Positions 1 to 8,831 of a DNA stretch of 64,000 nt are shown here, one piece after another (the stretch's first letter is position 1; every line of letters begins with the position of its first letter). Below the pieces are notes generated by a model. That model did no database searches. It worked only from the letters and a program-made list of their open reading frames with translations, and was not told the DNA's origin. The position numbers and the translations under genes were made by a program. Source of the DNA: CAYPZL01 sp964415045 (lineage in GTDB: Bacteria; Planctomycetota; Phycisphaerae; Sedimentisphaerales; Anaerobacaceae); NCBI GenBank assembly GCA_964415045.1, contig CAYPZL010000007.1, positions 1 through 64,000 on the forward strand, written 5' to 3'.

Positions 1-291
1 ATCCTGTTCCCCACGCCCCAGACCAATCGAAAAAGTCAGTCAACTTGAGTATATAGCAGCACGGCGACACCGGCATCATACGCCAGAGCGGCACGAGATT
101 CACGCACTTTCTCCAACCCCGCCCCGCCTCGGCCCCCAAAGCGCCGCCGACCACAAAATTGGCTTCGTTTCGCATGAAATACCCCCGTTCTTGCCTCGCC
201 AGCCCTGAAATTAGCTTCGTTTGGCGCAACCGGCCCGGCAAATTGGCTTCGTTTGGCACGCCCGCCCCACGCCACCTTCGGCTCGACGACT

Positions 292-318
292 GTCATTGCG
301 AGCGTAGCGAAGCAATCT
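292..318. repeat. REP-like element (CATTGCGAGCGTAGCGAAGCAATCT)
   Basis: A short palindromic element with core CATTGCGAGCG and AGCGAAGCAATCT. A closely related pair forms an inverted repeat at 9606-9685, so this is a dispersed family within the window. It is non-coding and can fold by itself. Confidence 0.6.
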
Positions 319-468
319 CCCGGGCCTCGACCGATTGGGTTCGTTTGACGCTCCCGGCTCCCCACCGCTGCCAATCCCCAATCCGCAATCTCCAATCCCC
401 AATCGCTCAGATTGGCTTCGTTTGCCACGGCAAGTCTTCCGGGTGCCTGCGTCCACGCGGGACTGATC

Positions 469-564
469 CACCACCGAGACACCGAGGACACAGAGAATGG
501 GACATAAAGCTGTTGAATAGAAGGATTTGCGTCTTTCTCTGCGATCTCCGTGTCTCCATGGTGA
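469..564. repeat. Imperfect inverted repeat (CACCGAGACACCGAGGACACAGAG type)
   Basis: The left arm 469-496 and right arm 536-564 are imperfect reverse complements of each other, separated by about 40 bases. The arm sequence resembles a dispersed repeat often seen in environmental genomes as a source of false short proteins. No function is visible. Confidence 0.55.
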
Positions 565-814
565 ACCTGTATCGAAGGCGAATTGGGTTCGTTTGCCATT
601 TCGGTACGCGTCCTTCAATCGCTGGATGCCTTGAGGATTTAGGGTCTCGGATTTGGAGTTCCCCGGCCCCGGCCGGGCGGACCGTCATCAGCGGTTCTCT
701 GCTTCCCGTCGCAAGTCCGTCCTATTCGTTCTGTATCCATCATATGCGAGGGCCCCGCCGGCGTCAAGACCAATTCTGGCGGGGGAAACGCATTTTTTCG
801 TTTGCGTTTCGCCA

Positions 815-844
815 TTGACGCCAATCGTGTCCTTGTGGTACATT
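815..844 (+). promoter_or_regulatory. Predicted sigma-70 promoter of the GLUG protein gene
   Basis: TTGACG (815-820), an 18 base spacer, then TACATT (839-844) preceded by TG at 836-837 (extended -10). Transcription would start near 851, giving a leader of about 117 bases before the start codon at 968. Confidence 0.45.
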
Positions 845-967
845 GGGGATGAGGTAAAAAAGTGGAGAAACAAGCCCACTGATTGACTCCGCGCTGGTAC
901 GCGCGGGCGGGATGGATACCCGGCAGCGACATGATGAACCGAAGCTGGGGGGGCGGGAGAGCCAGAG

Positions 968-3900
968 ATGAGAGCGATACAGTCGTCCATCGTGGGAACA
1001 ATCTCTTTCGTGATCGCCACCAGCCTCGTCAGTTCACCCGCCCGGGCCCAGTATGGCGGCGGTTCCGGCGAGTCCAACGATCCCTACCTGATCTATACCG
1101 CCGAGCAGATGAACGCCATCGGCGCCAACCCGAACGACTGGGACAGACACTTCAAGCTGATGGCCGATATCGATCTGTCGGGTTTTGACGGGAAGGACGG
1201 CAGGCCCTCCTTCAATATCATCGCCCCGCACCCGGATACGATGAAATTGGGTCTTTACCACGGTTGGTTCACCGGCGTTTTCGACGGCAACCACCACGTC
1301 ATCTCGAATCTCACCCATGTCTCGACCACGCCAAGCCTATTTGCGGGGCTTTTCGGCTTTCTCGGCGGTCCGCGCGGAGAGATCAGGAATCTCGGCGTGG
1401 TCAATGTGAACCTGGATGTTGGCGAGGGGTGGTCCGTCGGAGGCCTCGTCGGGTCGAGCACGGGCGTGGTCATCCACTGCTACAGCAGCGGGGTCGTTCG
1501 AGGTGCTTGCTGGGGCAACGGCGGTTTGGTTGGTTGGAACATGGGGGCGGTGATCGGTTGCTACAGCCAGGCAACCGTCACCAGTCTCAGGGGCGGCGGG
1601 CTGGTAGGACGTAACGAGGGCACCGTAGCTTACTGCTACAGCACCGGTACGGTTAACGGCGATGGGAATATCGGCGGTCTGGTGGGCCGTAATGATCGGG
1701 GGACGCTGATTCAATCCTACAGCACCGCGCGGGTAAACGGAACGGACAAGACCGCCGGCGGTCTGGTGGGAGGCGGCGCGATGGGGCCCGAGACCGCCTG
1801 TTTCTGGGATACCCAGACTTCGGGGCAGCTTCCGAACGAATACGAAGTGGGCATTGGACTGCCCACGGCGCAACTGCAGGACAGGCAGACGTATGTGGAT
1901 GCAGGCTGGGATTGGGTCGGCGAAAGCGAGAACGGGACCTGCGAGATGTGGCAGATGCCCGAGGGAGGCGGGTATCCGGTCCTGGCGGCGCTGAGCGGCT
2001 ACGCCGCACCGTGTCTTCGCGGCCGGGGCACGCCGGCGGACCCCTACCTGGTTTCCAACGCGCTGGAACTGGGGGCAATGGCCCGTCACAGTCCGTGCGC
2101 ATACTATCGCCTCACTGCATCTATTGATCTCTCCGGCATCCGCTGGGGCACAGCGGTGATTCCCTGGTTCGCCGGCACGCTGGACGGTGACGGCCTGACG
2201 ATCTCACATCTGACGATCCAGGGCGGGGAGTATCTCGGGCTGGTTGGCCAACTGGCATTGGGAGGCGAGATAAGGGACCTGGGCGTTACCGACGTCAATG
2301 TGGCCGGGACTGGTTCCTACGTTTCGGCCCTGGTGGCACGCAGTGACGGAGCGGTCACGCGCTGTTACAGCAGCGGTGTCGTTCACGGCGAGCTTATGGA
2401 TGTCGGTGGGTTGATAGCGACCAACGATTTTGGAGTGGTGACCAATTGTTACAGTACCTGTGCGACCGACGGGACTTCGTGGGGCATCGGCGGGCTGATT
2501 GGGTCGAACCGTGGCACGGTGACTCATTGCCATAGCAAGGCCAAGGAGGTTCGCGGCGACGTGTATGCAAGAGGTTTGGTCGGCCATGACGCCGGCATTG
2601 TGATTGGCAGTTTCTGGGAATCCGCGGACGCCGGCCCGCCAGTCCGGCGGGACCTGATCGCTGCCGGGGGGCTGATCTCTCCGATGCAGGACGTGCAAAC
2701 CTACCTGGATGCCGGCTGGGATTGGGTCGGTGAGAGCGAAAACGGGACCTCCGAAATCTGGCAGCTGGCGCCGGAGGGCGACTACCCGGTTCTGGCAATC
2801 TTCAGCGGATACGTGCCGCCCTTGTTGCGGGGTCTCGGAACCGCCGAGGAGCCCTACCTTGTCTCCGACGCACGGGAACTGGGCGCCATGGTATACTACA
2901 GTCCCTATGCGCACTTCAGGCTGGTTGCCCCCATCGACCTGGGCGGAATTCACTACGCGGCGCCGCTGATTTCTTTGTTTGGGGGCACGTTCGACGGCAA
3001 CGATCTTTCGATTTCGCATCTGGCGGTTACGGGCGGCGGCTACCTCGGTCTGTTCGGCCAGTTGTCGCCCGAAGCCGAAGTCAGGGACCTGGGGGTAGTG
3101 GACGTCAATATCGCCGGCGCCGATGAACACGTCGGTGGACTGGTGGGACACAACTTCGGTGGTCGTCTGACCCGTTGCTACACCACCGGGGAGGTCACGG
3201 GCACGAAACGTGTCGGCGGACTCGTTGGTTGGGCCGGCGGGTGGCGCGACGTGACCTCTTGTCACAGCAGTGCGTCAGTGCGTGGTGACGAGGACGTTGG
3301 CGGACTGATCGGGTGGAACGAGGGCAAGGTGACCGGTTGCCACAGCGCCGGTGTCGTCAGTGGCCAGGACCGGATCGGCGGCCTGGTGGGAAGCCAGATG
3401 TTGGGGCCCGTCACCGATTGCCGCAGTGCTGCCGTGGTCAGCGGCGTTGATGACGTCGGCGGATTGCTGGGGTACAGATGCGAAGGACGCGTCATGGATT
3501 GCCTCGCGACCGGCACCGTTACCGGTGTTGATCGTGTGGGTGGGCTGGCGGGATCCAGCGAGCTGAGCTGGGTTTTCTGGTCTCCCTTCCCGTCTTACTT
3601 CCCGGGGGATATCATCCGCTCCTCCAGCACCGCTGCCGTCACCGGCCACGCCAGCGTTGGGGGCCTGGTCGGTCTCAATCGCAACGACATAATCGGCTGC
3701 AATAGCAGCGGTGCGGTATGCGGAGATGAAGCGGTCGGGGGGCTGTTAGGATATAACTCCGGTGACGTTGTCCGGTCGTACAGCAGCGGTCCGGTCACTG
3801 CCCGTGAGATCGTCGGCGGCTTGGTGGGAGCAAACTATATGGCAGAGATTTTGTATTCCTATTCCGGCGGTATGCTGACGGCCGATGGAAACGACGTCGG

Positions 3901-4375
3901 GGGCCTGGTCGGTTCCAACCGGGCGGGCCGTATCGCCGACTGCTATTCGCTCAGTGAGGTGACCGGTGGTGAAAATGTCGGTGGGCTCGTCGGACGCAAC
4001 AATCGCGTATGCTACGAAAACAGATCGGGAGAAACCGAGTGTTTTCCGGGAGTCGTCGCACAGTGCTATTCGGCCGGCAGGGTATCCGGCGACGAAGCGG
4101 TCGGTGGACTGATCGGCAGTCAAGGCGGTTCGGTCACATCGTCCTTCTGGAACACGCAAGCCGGAAGCCCGATCCGGATGTGCGGGGTGACGAGTGATAT
4201 TGCGACCGGGTGCGACGACACTTCCGGCAGAACCACGGCAGAATTGCAAACCGCCGCCACATTCCTCGAAGCCGGCTGGGACTTCGTTGATGAGACGGAA
4301 AACGGCACCGAGGACTTCTGGTGGATTCTCGAGGGGCAGGACTATCCGCGGTTGTGGTGGGAGGCTCTTGATTGA
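968..4375 (+). CDS. Exported GLUG-repeat protein with three duplicated modules
   Basis: 1135 residues. The N-terminus is a signal peptide (hydrophobic VGTISFVIATSLV, cleavage likely after SPARA near residue 27), so the protein is exported. The rest is built from about twenty GLUG-like repeats (GGLVGxNxGxVxxCYSxGxVxG), a motif expected to form a right-handed beta-solenoid on the cell surface or outside the cell. Three large modules start near residues 30, 350 and 615. Modules two and three open with a GxGTxxxPYLVS...ELGAM segment; modules one and two close with an AGWDWVGESENGT segment. The third module is the longest. No catalytic residues or anchor are visible at the C-terminus. Adhesion or carbohydrate contact is a guess from the fold. 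The gene stands alone, preceded by a candidate promoter and a weak purine-rich ribosome site. Confidence 0.85.
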   Translation: MRAIQSSIVGTISFVIATSLVSSPARAQYGGGSGESNDPYLIYTAEQMNAIGANPNDWDRHFKLMADIDLSGFDGKDGRPSFNIIAPHPDTMKLGLYHGWFTGVFDGNHHVISNLTHVSTTPSLFAGLFGFLGGPRGEIRNLGVVNVNLDVGEGWSVGGLVGSSTGVVIHCYSSGVVRGACWGNGGLVGWNMGAVIGCYSQATVTSLRGGGLVGRNEGTVAYCYSTGTVNGDGNIGGLVGRNDRGTLIQSYSTARVNGTDKTAGGLVGGGAMGPETACFWDTQTSGQLPNEYEVGIGLPTAQLQDRQTYVDAGWDWVGESENGTCEMWQMPEGGGYPVLAALSGYAAPCLRGRGTPADPYLVSNALELGAMARHSPCAYYRLTASIDLSGIRWGTAVIPWFAGTLDGDGLTISHLTIQGGEYLGLVGQLALGGEIRDLGVTDVNVAGTGSYVSALVARSDGAVTRCYSSGVVHGELMDVGGLIATNDFGVVTNCYSTCATDGTSWGIGGLIGSNRGTVTHCHSKAKEVRGDVYARGLVGHDAGIVIGSFWESADAGPPVRRDLIAAGGLISPMQDVQTYLDAGWDWVGESENGTSEIWQLAPEGDYPVLAIFSGYVPPLLRGLGTAEEPYLVSDARELGAMVYYSPYAHFRLVAPIDLGGIHYAAPLISLFGGTFDGNDLSISHLAVTGGGYLGLFGQLSPEAEVRDLGVVDVNIAGADEHVGGLVGHNFGGRLTRCYTTGEVTGTKRVGGLVGWAGGWRDVTSCHSSASVRGDEDVGGLIGWNEGKVTGCHSAGVVSGQDRIGGLVGSQMLGPVTDCRSAAVVSGVDDVGGLLGYRCEGRVMDCLATGTVTGVDRVGGLAGSSELSWVFWSPFPSYFPGDIIRSSSTAAVTGHASVGGLVGLNRNDIIGCNSSGAVCGDEAVGGLLGYNSGDVVRSYSSGPVTAREIVGGLVGANYMAEILYSYSGGMLTADGNDVGGLVGSNRAGRIADCYSLSEVTGGENVGGLVGRNNRVCYENRSGETECFPGVVAQCYSAGRVSGDEAVGGLIGSQGGSVTSSFWNTQAGSPIRMCGVTSDIATGCDDTSGRTTAELQTAATFLEAGWDFVDETENGTEDFWWILEGQDYPRLWWEALD

Positions 4376-4691
4376 CGATTTGCGATTTGGCATTTGGTAT
4401 TGACTGCTTCTCGCCAGGAGGGCACGGGTCGGGTGTGATGGGGGAGAGGGTTGCGCGGCTGAGCTTGGGAGCGGGGTTGGCGTCCGGGGGGCGCCGGCAT
4501 GGGAAATTCTTGGGAAAGGTGTTGGCGGGGGGGCTGCTGTTCTGATAGAATTCCGGGCCTTGGGAGCTTTTTAGAGCGACCTGGATAGGCTGGCGTATGG
4601 AATTGTGGTCAAGGAAGAAGAGTCATTTCAGGCGTTACCCGGGGACGGTGACTTGCGTCCGTTGGTCTGCGCGATAAGGAGGTGCATGTAG
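4376..4691. other. Intergenic region, no gene
   Basis: 316 bases between the GLUG gene and the sugar operon. I see no credible reading frame. It holds a candidate promoter (4522-4551) and a strong Shine-Dalgarno (AAGGAGGTG, 4677-4685) for the next gene, and no clear terminator for the GLUG gene. Confidence 0.6.
4522..4551 (+). promoter_or_regulatory. Possible promoter of the sugar operon
   Basis: TTGGCG (4522-4527), 18 base spacer, TAGAAT (4546-4551) with an extended -10 TG at 4543-4544. The -35 box is only a moderate match. The leader would be about 130 bases. Confidence 0.35.
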
Positions 4692-5711
4692 ATGCTGAGA
4701 GTGGGAATTGCCGGTTTTGGATTCATGGGACGGATGCATTTTCGCTGCTGGAAGGCGCGCGAGGATGCGCAGGTGGTCGCGATCTGTGACGCGAACCCGA
4801 ACATCAAAGAGGACGCCCAGAAGGACGTGGGCAACATCGACGGGGCCGAGAGCGGGATGGACTTCACCGGCATCGAGGTGTATCAGGACTTCGATGAGAT
4901 GCTGGAGAAGGCGGGGGTGGACGCGATTTCGCTGACGCTTCCGACGTATCTCCACCCCGAGTTCACCGCCCGGGCGTTGTCACGCGGGGTCCACGTGCTG
5001 TGCGAGAAGCCGATGGCACTGACGGCGGCCGATTGCGATTCGATGGTCGAGGCGGCGCAGCAGAGCGGGAAGGTGTTGCAGATCGGCCACTGCGTGCGGT
5101 TCTGGCCGGAGTACGCCAAGGCCAAGGAGCTGGTGGACAGCGGCCAGTACGGAAAGGTCGTCGCGGCCACGCTGCAGCGGCTGGGTTCGCCTCCGGGCTG
5201 GGCCATCGACAACTGGTTCGTGGACGAGAGCCGCAGCGGGGGGGTCGCGCTGGATCTGCACATTCACGATACGGATTTCGTGCAGTACCTCTTCGGGGTC
5301 CCGCAGGCGGTGTGCAGTCACGGCGGCAAAGCGGCGGCGGGGCACCTGGTCCATATCGTCACGCAGTACGACTACGGCGACGACAAGGTCGTCACGGCCG
5401 AGGGCGGCTGGGGCATGGCGCCGGGGTTCGGCTTCGAGATGAGCTTCAACTTGGTGCTGGAGAAGGCGACGATCGTCTACGACCTGACGCGCGATCCGGC
5501 GTTTCGGGTCTGTCCGGCCGAGGGCGAGCCGTTTACGCCCGAGGTGGCGCCGGGCGACGGGTACACCCGCGAAATCGACCACTTCGCCAAACGCGTCCAG
5601 GGCGAAGCGGTGGACGAGGTCCTGACGCTGGAACAGTCGCGGGATTCGGTCCGGGTCGTGGACGCCGAGAAGGAATCCATCGAAAAGAATGAGAAGGTCG
5701 CGCTGAAATAG
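4692..5711 (+). CDS. Gfo/Idh/MocA family oxidoreductase
   Basis: 339 residues, the usual size for the family. An N-terminal Rossmann fold for NAD(P) is visible (VGIAGFGFMGRMH, residues 4-16), followed by the family signature CEKPMA with its conserved lysine near residue 106 and the DLHIHDTD segment near 188-195 that carries the catalytic-region histidine. Such enzymes oxidise or reduce a hydroxyl of a sugar or polyol; the exact substrate cannot be read from sequence. The start is fixed by a strong ribosome site AAGGAGGTG at 4677. It is the first gene of an operon with a sugar isomerase-like TIM barrel and an MFS carrier, so a cytoplasmic step in breakdown of an imported sugar derivative is likely. 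Confidence 0.9.
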   Translation: MLRVGIAGFGFMGRMHFRCWKAREDAQVVAICDANPNIKEDAQKDVGNIDGAESGMDFTGIEVYQDFDEMLEKAGVDAISLTLPTYLHPEFTARALSRGVHVLCEKPMALTAADCDSMVEAAQQSGKVLQIGHCVRFWPEYAKAKELVDSGQYGKVVAATLQRLGSPPGWAIDNWFVDESRSGGVALDLHIHDTDFVQYLFGVPQAVCSHGGKAAAGHLVHIVTQYDYGDDKVVTAEGGWGMAPGFGFEMSFNLVLEKATIVYDLTRDPAFRVCPAEGEPFTPEVAPGDGYTREIDHFAKRVQGEAVDEVLTLEQSRDSVRVVDAEKESIEKNEKVALK

Positions 5712-5746
5712 TCGCCGCGACCGCGAAGGAGATTGGAGAATTTCAA

Positions 5747-6562
5747 ATGCTATGTAGAAACCGACCTGTCGGTGTGTGCAGTTGGTCGCTCCAGACGGAC
5801 GTCGCGGGCGTGGCCAGGGCAATGCAGGAACTGAATCTGGAACACGTGAATCTGGGCGTCCGGGCGGCGGTGGAAGACGGCAGCGGCGCGGTGCTCGAGG
5901 CGATGAAGGCGCAGAGCTGGACGATCACGAGCACGATGATCGATTTTCCGCAGGAGGATTACTCCACGCTCGAGGCCATCAAGGTCACGGGCGGTGTGGT
6001 CCCGGATGAGTACTGGGAGCAAAACCGCGAGCTGTTCGTCGGCGCCGCGAAGGTGACGGCCGAGCTGGGTGTGAAGTACCTGGCCATGCACGCGGGTTTC
6101 GTGGACGAGAGCGACCCGGCCTACGCGGCCAAGGTCCACGATCGCATCCGTACGCTCGCGGACGCCGCGAAGGACAACGGCCTGACTCTGCTGTTAGAGA
6201 CGGGGCAGGAGACGGCTCCGGAGTTGAAGGCGTTTCTGGAGAAGCTCGACCACGAGGCGGTGGGCGTCAATTTCGACCCGGCCAACATGATCCTCTACGA
6301 CAAGGGCGATCCCGTCGAGGCGGTGCGCATCCTGTCGCCGTGGATTCGGCACGTGCACGTCAAGGACGCCACGCGGACGAAAGAGCCGGGCACCTGGGGG
6401 GCCGAGGTGCCCTGGGGCACCGGCGAGGTCGGCGTGGACCGGTTCCTGGCGGTCCTGGACGAGGTGGGATTCACCGGCGCCATGGCGATCGAGCGCGAGG
6501 CGGGCGACAACCGCCTCGGTGACATCAAGCAGGCCATCGACAGACTGGCCGCGGCAGGCTGA
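5747..6562 (+). CDS. Sugar phosphate isomerase/epimerase (xylose isomerase-like TIM barrel)
   Basis: 271 residues, the normal length for this AP-endonuclease-2/IolE-like superfamily. Expected metal-binding positions are all visible in order along the barrel: LLLETGQE (Glu), VNFDPANM (Asp), RHVHVKDA (His) and MAIERE (Glu near the C-terminus). Members isomerise, epimerise or dehydrate keto-sugars and inosose-type compounds. It starts 35 bases after the oxidoreductase, with GGAG eight bases before the ATG, so the two are co-transcribed. A 3-keto sugar or inositol-like pathway would fit the pair, but the substrate is inference. Confidence 0.88.
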   Translation: MLCRNRPVGVCSWSLQTDVAGVARAMQELNLEHVNLGVRAAVEDGSGAVLEAMKAQSWTITSTMIDFPQEDYSTLEAIKVTGGVVPDEYWEQNRELFVGAAKVTAELGVKYLAMHAGFVDESDPAYAAKVHDRIRTLADAAKDNGLTLLLETGQETAPELKAFLEKLDHEAVGVNFDPANMILYDKGDPVEAVRILSPWIRHVHVKDATRTKEPGTWGAEVPWGTGEVGVDRFLAVLDEVGFTGAMAIEREAGDNRLGDIKQAIDRLAAAG

Positions 6563-6595
6563 TAGACAACAAATCCGCGATTCAAGGAGAATGAC

Positions 6596-7798
6596 ATGAC
6601 GTTCGGGATGGATTCGGTCCTGTATTGGAAGTTGAGCGCGTTGATGTTTCTGGAGTTTGCCGTCTGGGGGGCGTGGTACCCCGTGCTGGCGGCCCGGCTG
6701 CTCGGACCGTTGAAGTTCAGCGGCAAGCAGACCGGCTGGGTGTATGCGGCGCTGCCGTTGGCGTGCATCTTCATGCCGCTGCTGGCCGGCAACCTCGCGG
6801 ACAAGCACGTCAATACGGAGTTCATTCTGGCAGCCGCCCATCTCGTCGGCGTGCTTCTGCTTTTCATCGCCGGCTGGAGGAGGGACTTCAAGTCGCTCTT
6901 CACGGTGATCCTTCTTTATTCGCTCTGCTACGCCGCGACGCTGCCGCTGGTGAATTCTCTGATGTTCTACCATCTGGCCAAGAACGACGTCGACGCCGCG
7001 CAGTCTTCCTTCATCTTCATGTGGGCTCCCATTGCCTGGGCTCTGGCCGGCTACTTCTTGACCGGTTGGCGCTGGGTCTTCAAGACGGGCGAAGAAGGTC
7101 GCGACTGTCTGATTCTGGCGGCGGTTCTGTCGGTCGTCATGGCGGTGGTGTGTGGGGCCCTCATGCCGAGCACGCCGCCGGAGAACACCGGTGGCAGTCC
7201 CATGCAGGATGCCCTTGGGATGTTGCGTAGCCCCAGCTTCCTGGTCTTCTTCCTGATTTCGCTGGTGGGCGCGGGCATGATGCAGTTCTATTTCCTGGGA
7301 ACCGCCCAGTTCATGCAGGACAACAAGATTCCGGCGAAGAATGTGCCTGCCTCGATGGCGATTGCCCAGGCCTGTCAGGCGCTGGCCACGCTGTTCGTGC
7401 TTAACTGGCTGGTGAAAAATGCGGGCTACCGATGGGTGCTGCCCATCGGTGCGGCCAGTTGGCTGATTATGTATATCATCTACGTTAGTCCGAGGCCGCG
7501 GTGGGCGATTGTCGTCTCGCAGGCGTTTCATGGTCTGGCGTATGTGTTCTTCATTATCGCCGGGCAGATGTTCGCCGGCAGCGTTGCGCCGGAAGGGGCC
7601 GGCGGTTCCATGCAGGCGCTGATCTTTACCGCCCAGAGCGGCATCGGGCTGTTTTTGGGGACGCAGCTTGCCGGTATCGTGATGGACAAGTGCCGCGTGG
7701 AGGGGCAGTTCCAGTGGTCCAAGGTCTGGACGGTGCCGGGCGCGATCATGTTGGTTTGTGTGCTGGCCCTGCTGCTGTTCTTCCGCGGCGCCGTCTGA
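6596..7798 (+). CDS. MFS transporter, nucleoside:H+ symporter-like family
   Basis: 400 residues with about twelve hydrophobic segments spread over the whole length, typical of a major facilitator carrier. The opening (YWKLSALMFLEFAVWGAWYP) resembles the Nuc_H_symport family, whose planctomycete and Bacteroidetes members often sit beside Gfo/Idh oxidoreductases and sugar isomerases. It lies in the inner membrane and probably imports the sugar or glycoside processed by the two upstream genes. A ribosome site AAGGAG precedes the start and the gap to the previous gene is 33 bases. A strong terminator follows directly, so this is the last gene of the operon. Confidence 0.82.
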   Translation: MTFGMDSVLYWKLSALMFLEFAVWGAWYPVLAARLLGPLKFSGKQTGWVYAALPLACIFMPLLAGNLADKHVNTEFILAAAHLVGVLLLFIAGWRRDFKSLFTVILLYSLCYAATLPLVNSLMFYHLAKNDVDAAQSSFIFMWAPIAWALAGYFLTGWRWVFKTGEEGRDCLILAAVLSVVMAVVCGALMPSTPPENTGGSPMQDALGMLRSPSFLVFFLISLVGAGMMQFYFLGTAQFMQDNKIPAKNVPASMAIAQACQALATLFVLNWLVKNAGYRWVLPIGAASWLIMYIIYVSPRPRWAIVVSQAFHGLAYVFFIIAGQMFAGSVAPEGAGGSMQALIFTAQSGIGLFLGTQLAGIVMDKCRVEGQFQWSKVWTVPGAIMLVCVLALLLFFRGAV

Positions 7799-7818
7799 CG
7801 AAATCCAACGAAATCGAA

Positions 7819-7855
7819 AGGGGTGGCCGTTGCGACGACCACCCCTATTTTTTTT
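7819..7855 (+). terminator. Rho-independent terminator of the sugar operon
   Basis: Eight base-pair stem AGGGGTGG (7819-7826) and CCACCCCT (7839-7846), followed by A and eight T (7848-7855). It also contains the last codons of the convergent kinase pseudogene. Confidence 0.9.
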
Positions 7856-8746
7856 CATTCGGGTCAGCCGTTTCCGGCAGTTTTGCCTTCCACTTCTCGG
7901 CTTCTTCCAACCGGCCCTGGGCCGTGTAGATGTCGATCAGGTGCTCGCCGGTGCGGTGATGCGGTTCGCCCTCCAGGTGAGCATGGCCCTCGGCCGCTTC
8001 GAGCAGGAGTTCCAGGGCCTCGTCGTAGCGCTCCTGCTCCTTGTAGATGCGTCCCAGGTTGTTCATCAACACCACGGTCAGTAAGGAGTCGGCGCCCAGA
8101 ACCTCCCGACAGGTCTCCAGGGCCGTTCGGCAAAGAGGCTCGGCCTCCCGGTAGCGTTCCTGATTGATATACACGGCCGCGAGCTTGCTCGTCGAGTCCG
8201 GTTGCGCGCGACGAATTTGCTGACCAGGTACAGCGTGGACTCGGGTCCCGCCGAAAGGGGGGCCCCGTCGAGGTAGTTCTGGATGTCGTCGGCGAGTTCG
8301 GCCGCCGATCGATACCGGCGGCTCCGTTCCTTGCGCATGGCCTTGAGCGGGATCCACTCCAGCTCTTTGTGCAGGCGGCGGGCCAGCGTGCCGACCTGGG
8401 TGTGGCGGTTGTGCGCGACCGATGCGGCGCGCTCGCCGAGGCTCGTCAGGCGGGTGCTGGGCGTCTTGGGATTCTCCTCCCGGATCACGTGGCGGATGTG
8501 CTCGATGCCGCCTTCGCGCAGCGTCTCGCTGTCGAAGGGCAGCACGCCGGTCAACAGCTCGTACAACACGGCGCCGAGCGAGTAGATCTGGCGGGCCAAG
8601 TAGACCACGCCCATGGCCCCCTCGTCGAGAACGCCGAGGATTTCATATCCCGTGACTTCCGGGACGGCGCCGAGGCCGGGACCCTGCGGCCCGAGACCGC
8701 TGGCGGTCGGCATCTCATACGGATTGTCTTCCTTCACCGGTTTCAT
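7845..8746 (-). pseudogene. Ser/Thr protein kinase with TPR repeats, inactivated by a core deletion and a frameshift
   Basis: Read from 8746 downwards, the first 53 residues carry the glycine-rich loop of a Hanks-type kinase (LGVLDEGAMGVVYLARQ). This is followed at once by IYSLGAVLYELLTG, which normally comes about 150 residues later. The ATP-binding lysine, the HRD loop and the DFG motif are therefore missing. The frame continues through the C-lobe to KFVARNRT near 8200, then must shift frame to continue as TPR-like sequence (YREAEPLCRTALETCREVLG and KEQERYDEALELL), ending at 7845 inside the terminator. A transmembrane linker usual in this kinase class is also missing. Two independent lesions make an active kinase implausible. 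The N-terminus looks intact. Confidence 0.85.
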
Positions 8747-8831
8747 TTCTGATCTTGTCTATTCCGGCAAATCCGTTGGGCGCGAGAAAACAGGTCAATG
8801 AGTTCCGCGGTCATTCACTTCTTCTCCGTAA

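Larger units (their letters stand above)
156..594 (+). repeat. Interspersed short repeat, six copies of AATTGGCTTCGTTT-like core
   Basis: Six near-identical copies of a 13-15 base core (AATTGGCTTCGTTT, with GGGT or TAGC variants) lie at 156-170, 208-222, 240-254, 333-346, 411-423 and 581-594, all in the same orientation and unevenly spaced. Read on the minus strand they give translations such as KRSQF and NEANF, which explains the spurious open frames here. I see no start signals, ribosome binding sites or protein-like composition. Between the copies are runs resembling CCAATCCGCAATC. The stretch 1-850 therefore holds repeats and no gene I can support. Confidence 0.8.

Noticed and set aside
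156..594. CRISPR array
   Set aside because: The repeat core is only about 14 bases, spacing is irregular, and no cas genes are present.
36..1077. Several overlapping frames with repeated KRSQF/NEANF segments, on both strands
   Set aside because: They are translations of the interspersed repeats, lack ribosome sites and overlap each other in several frames.
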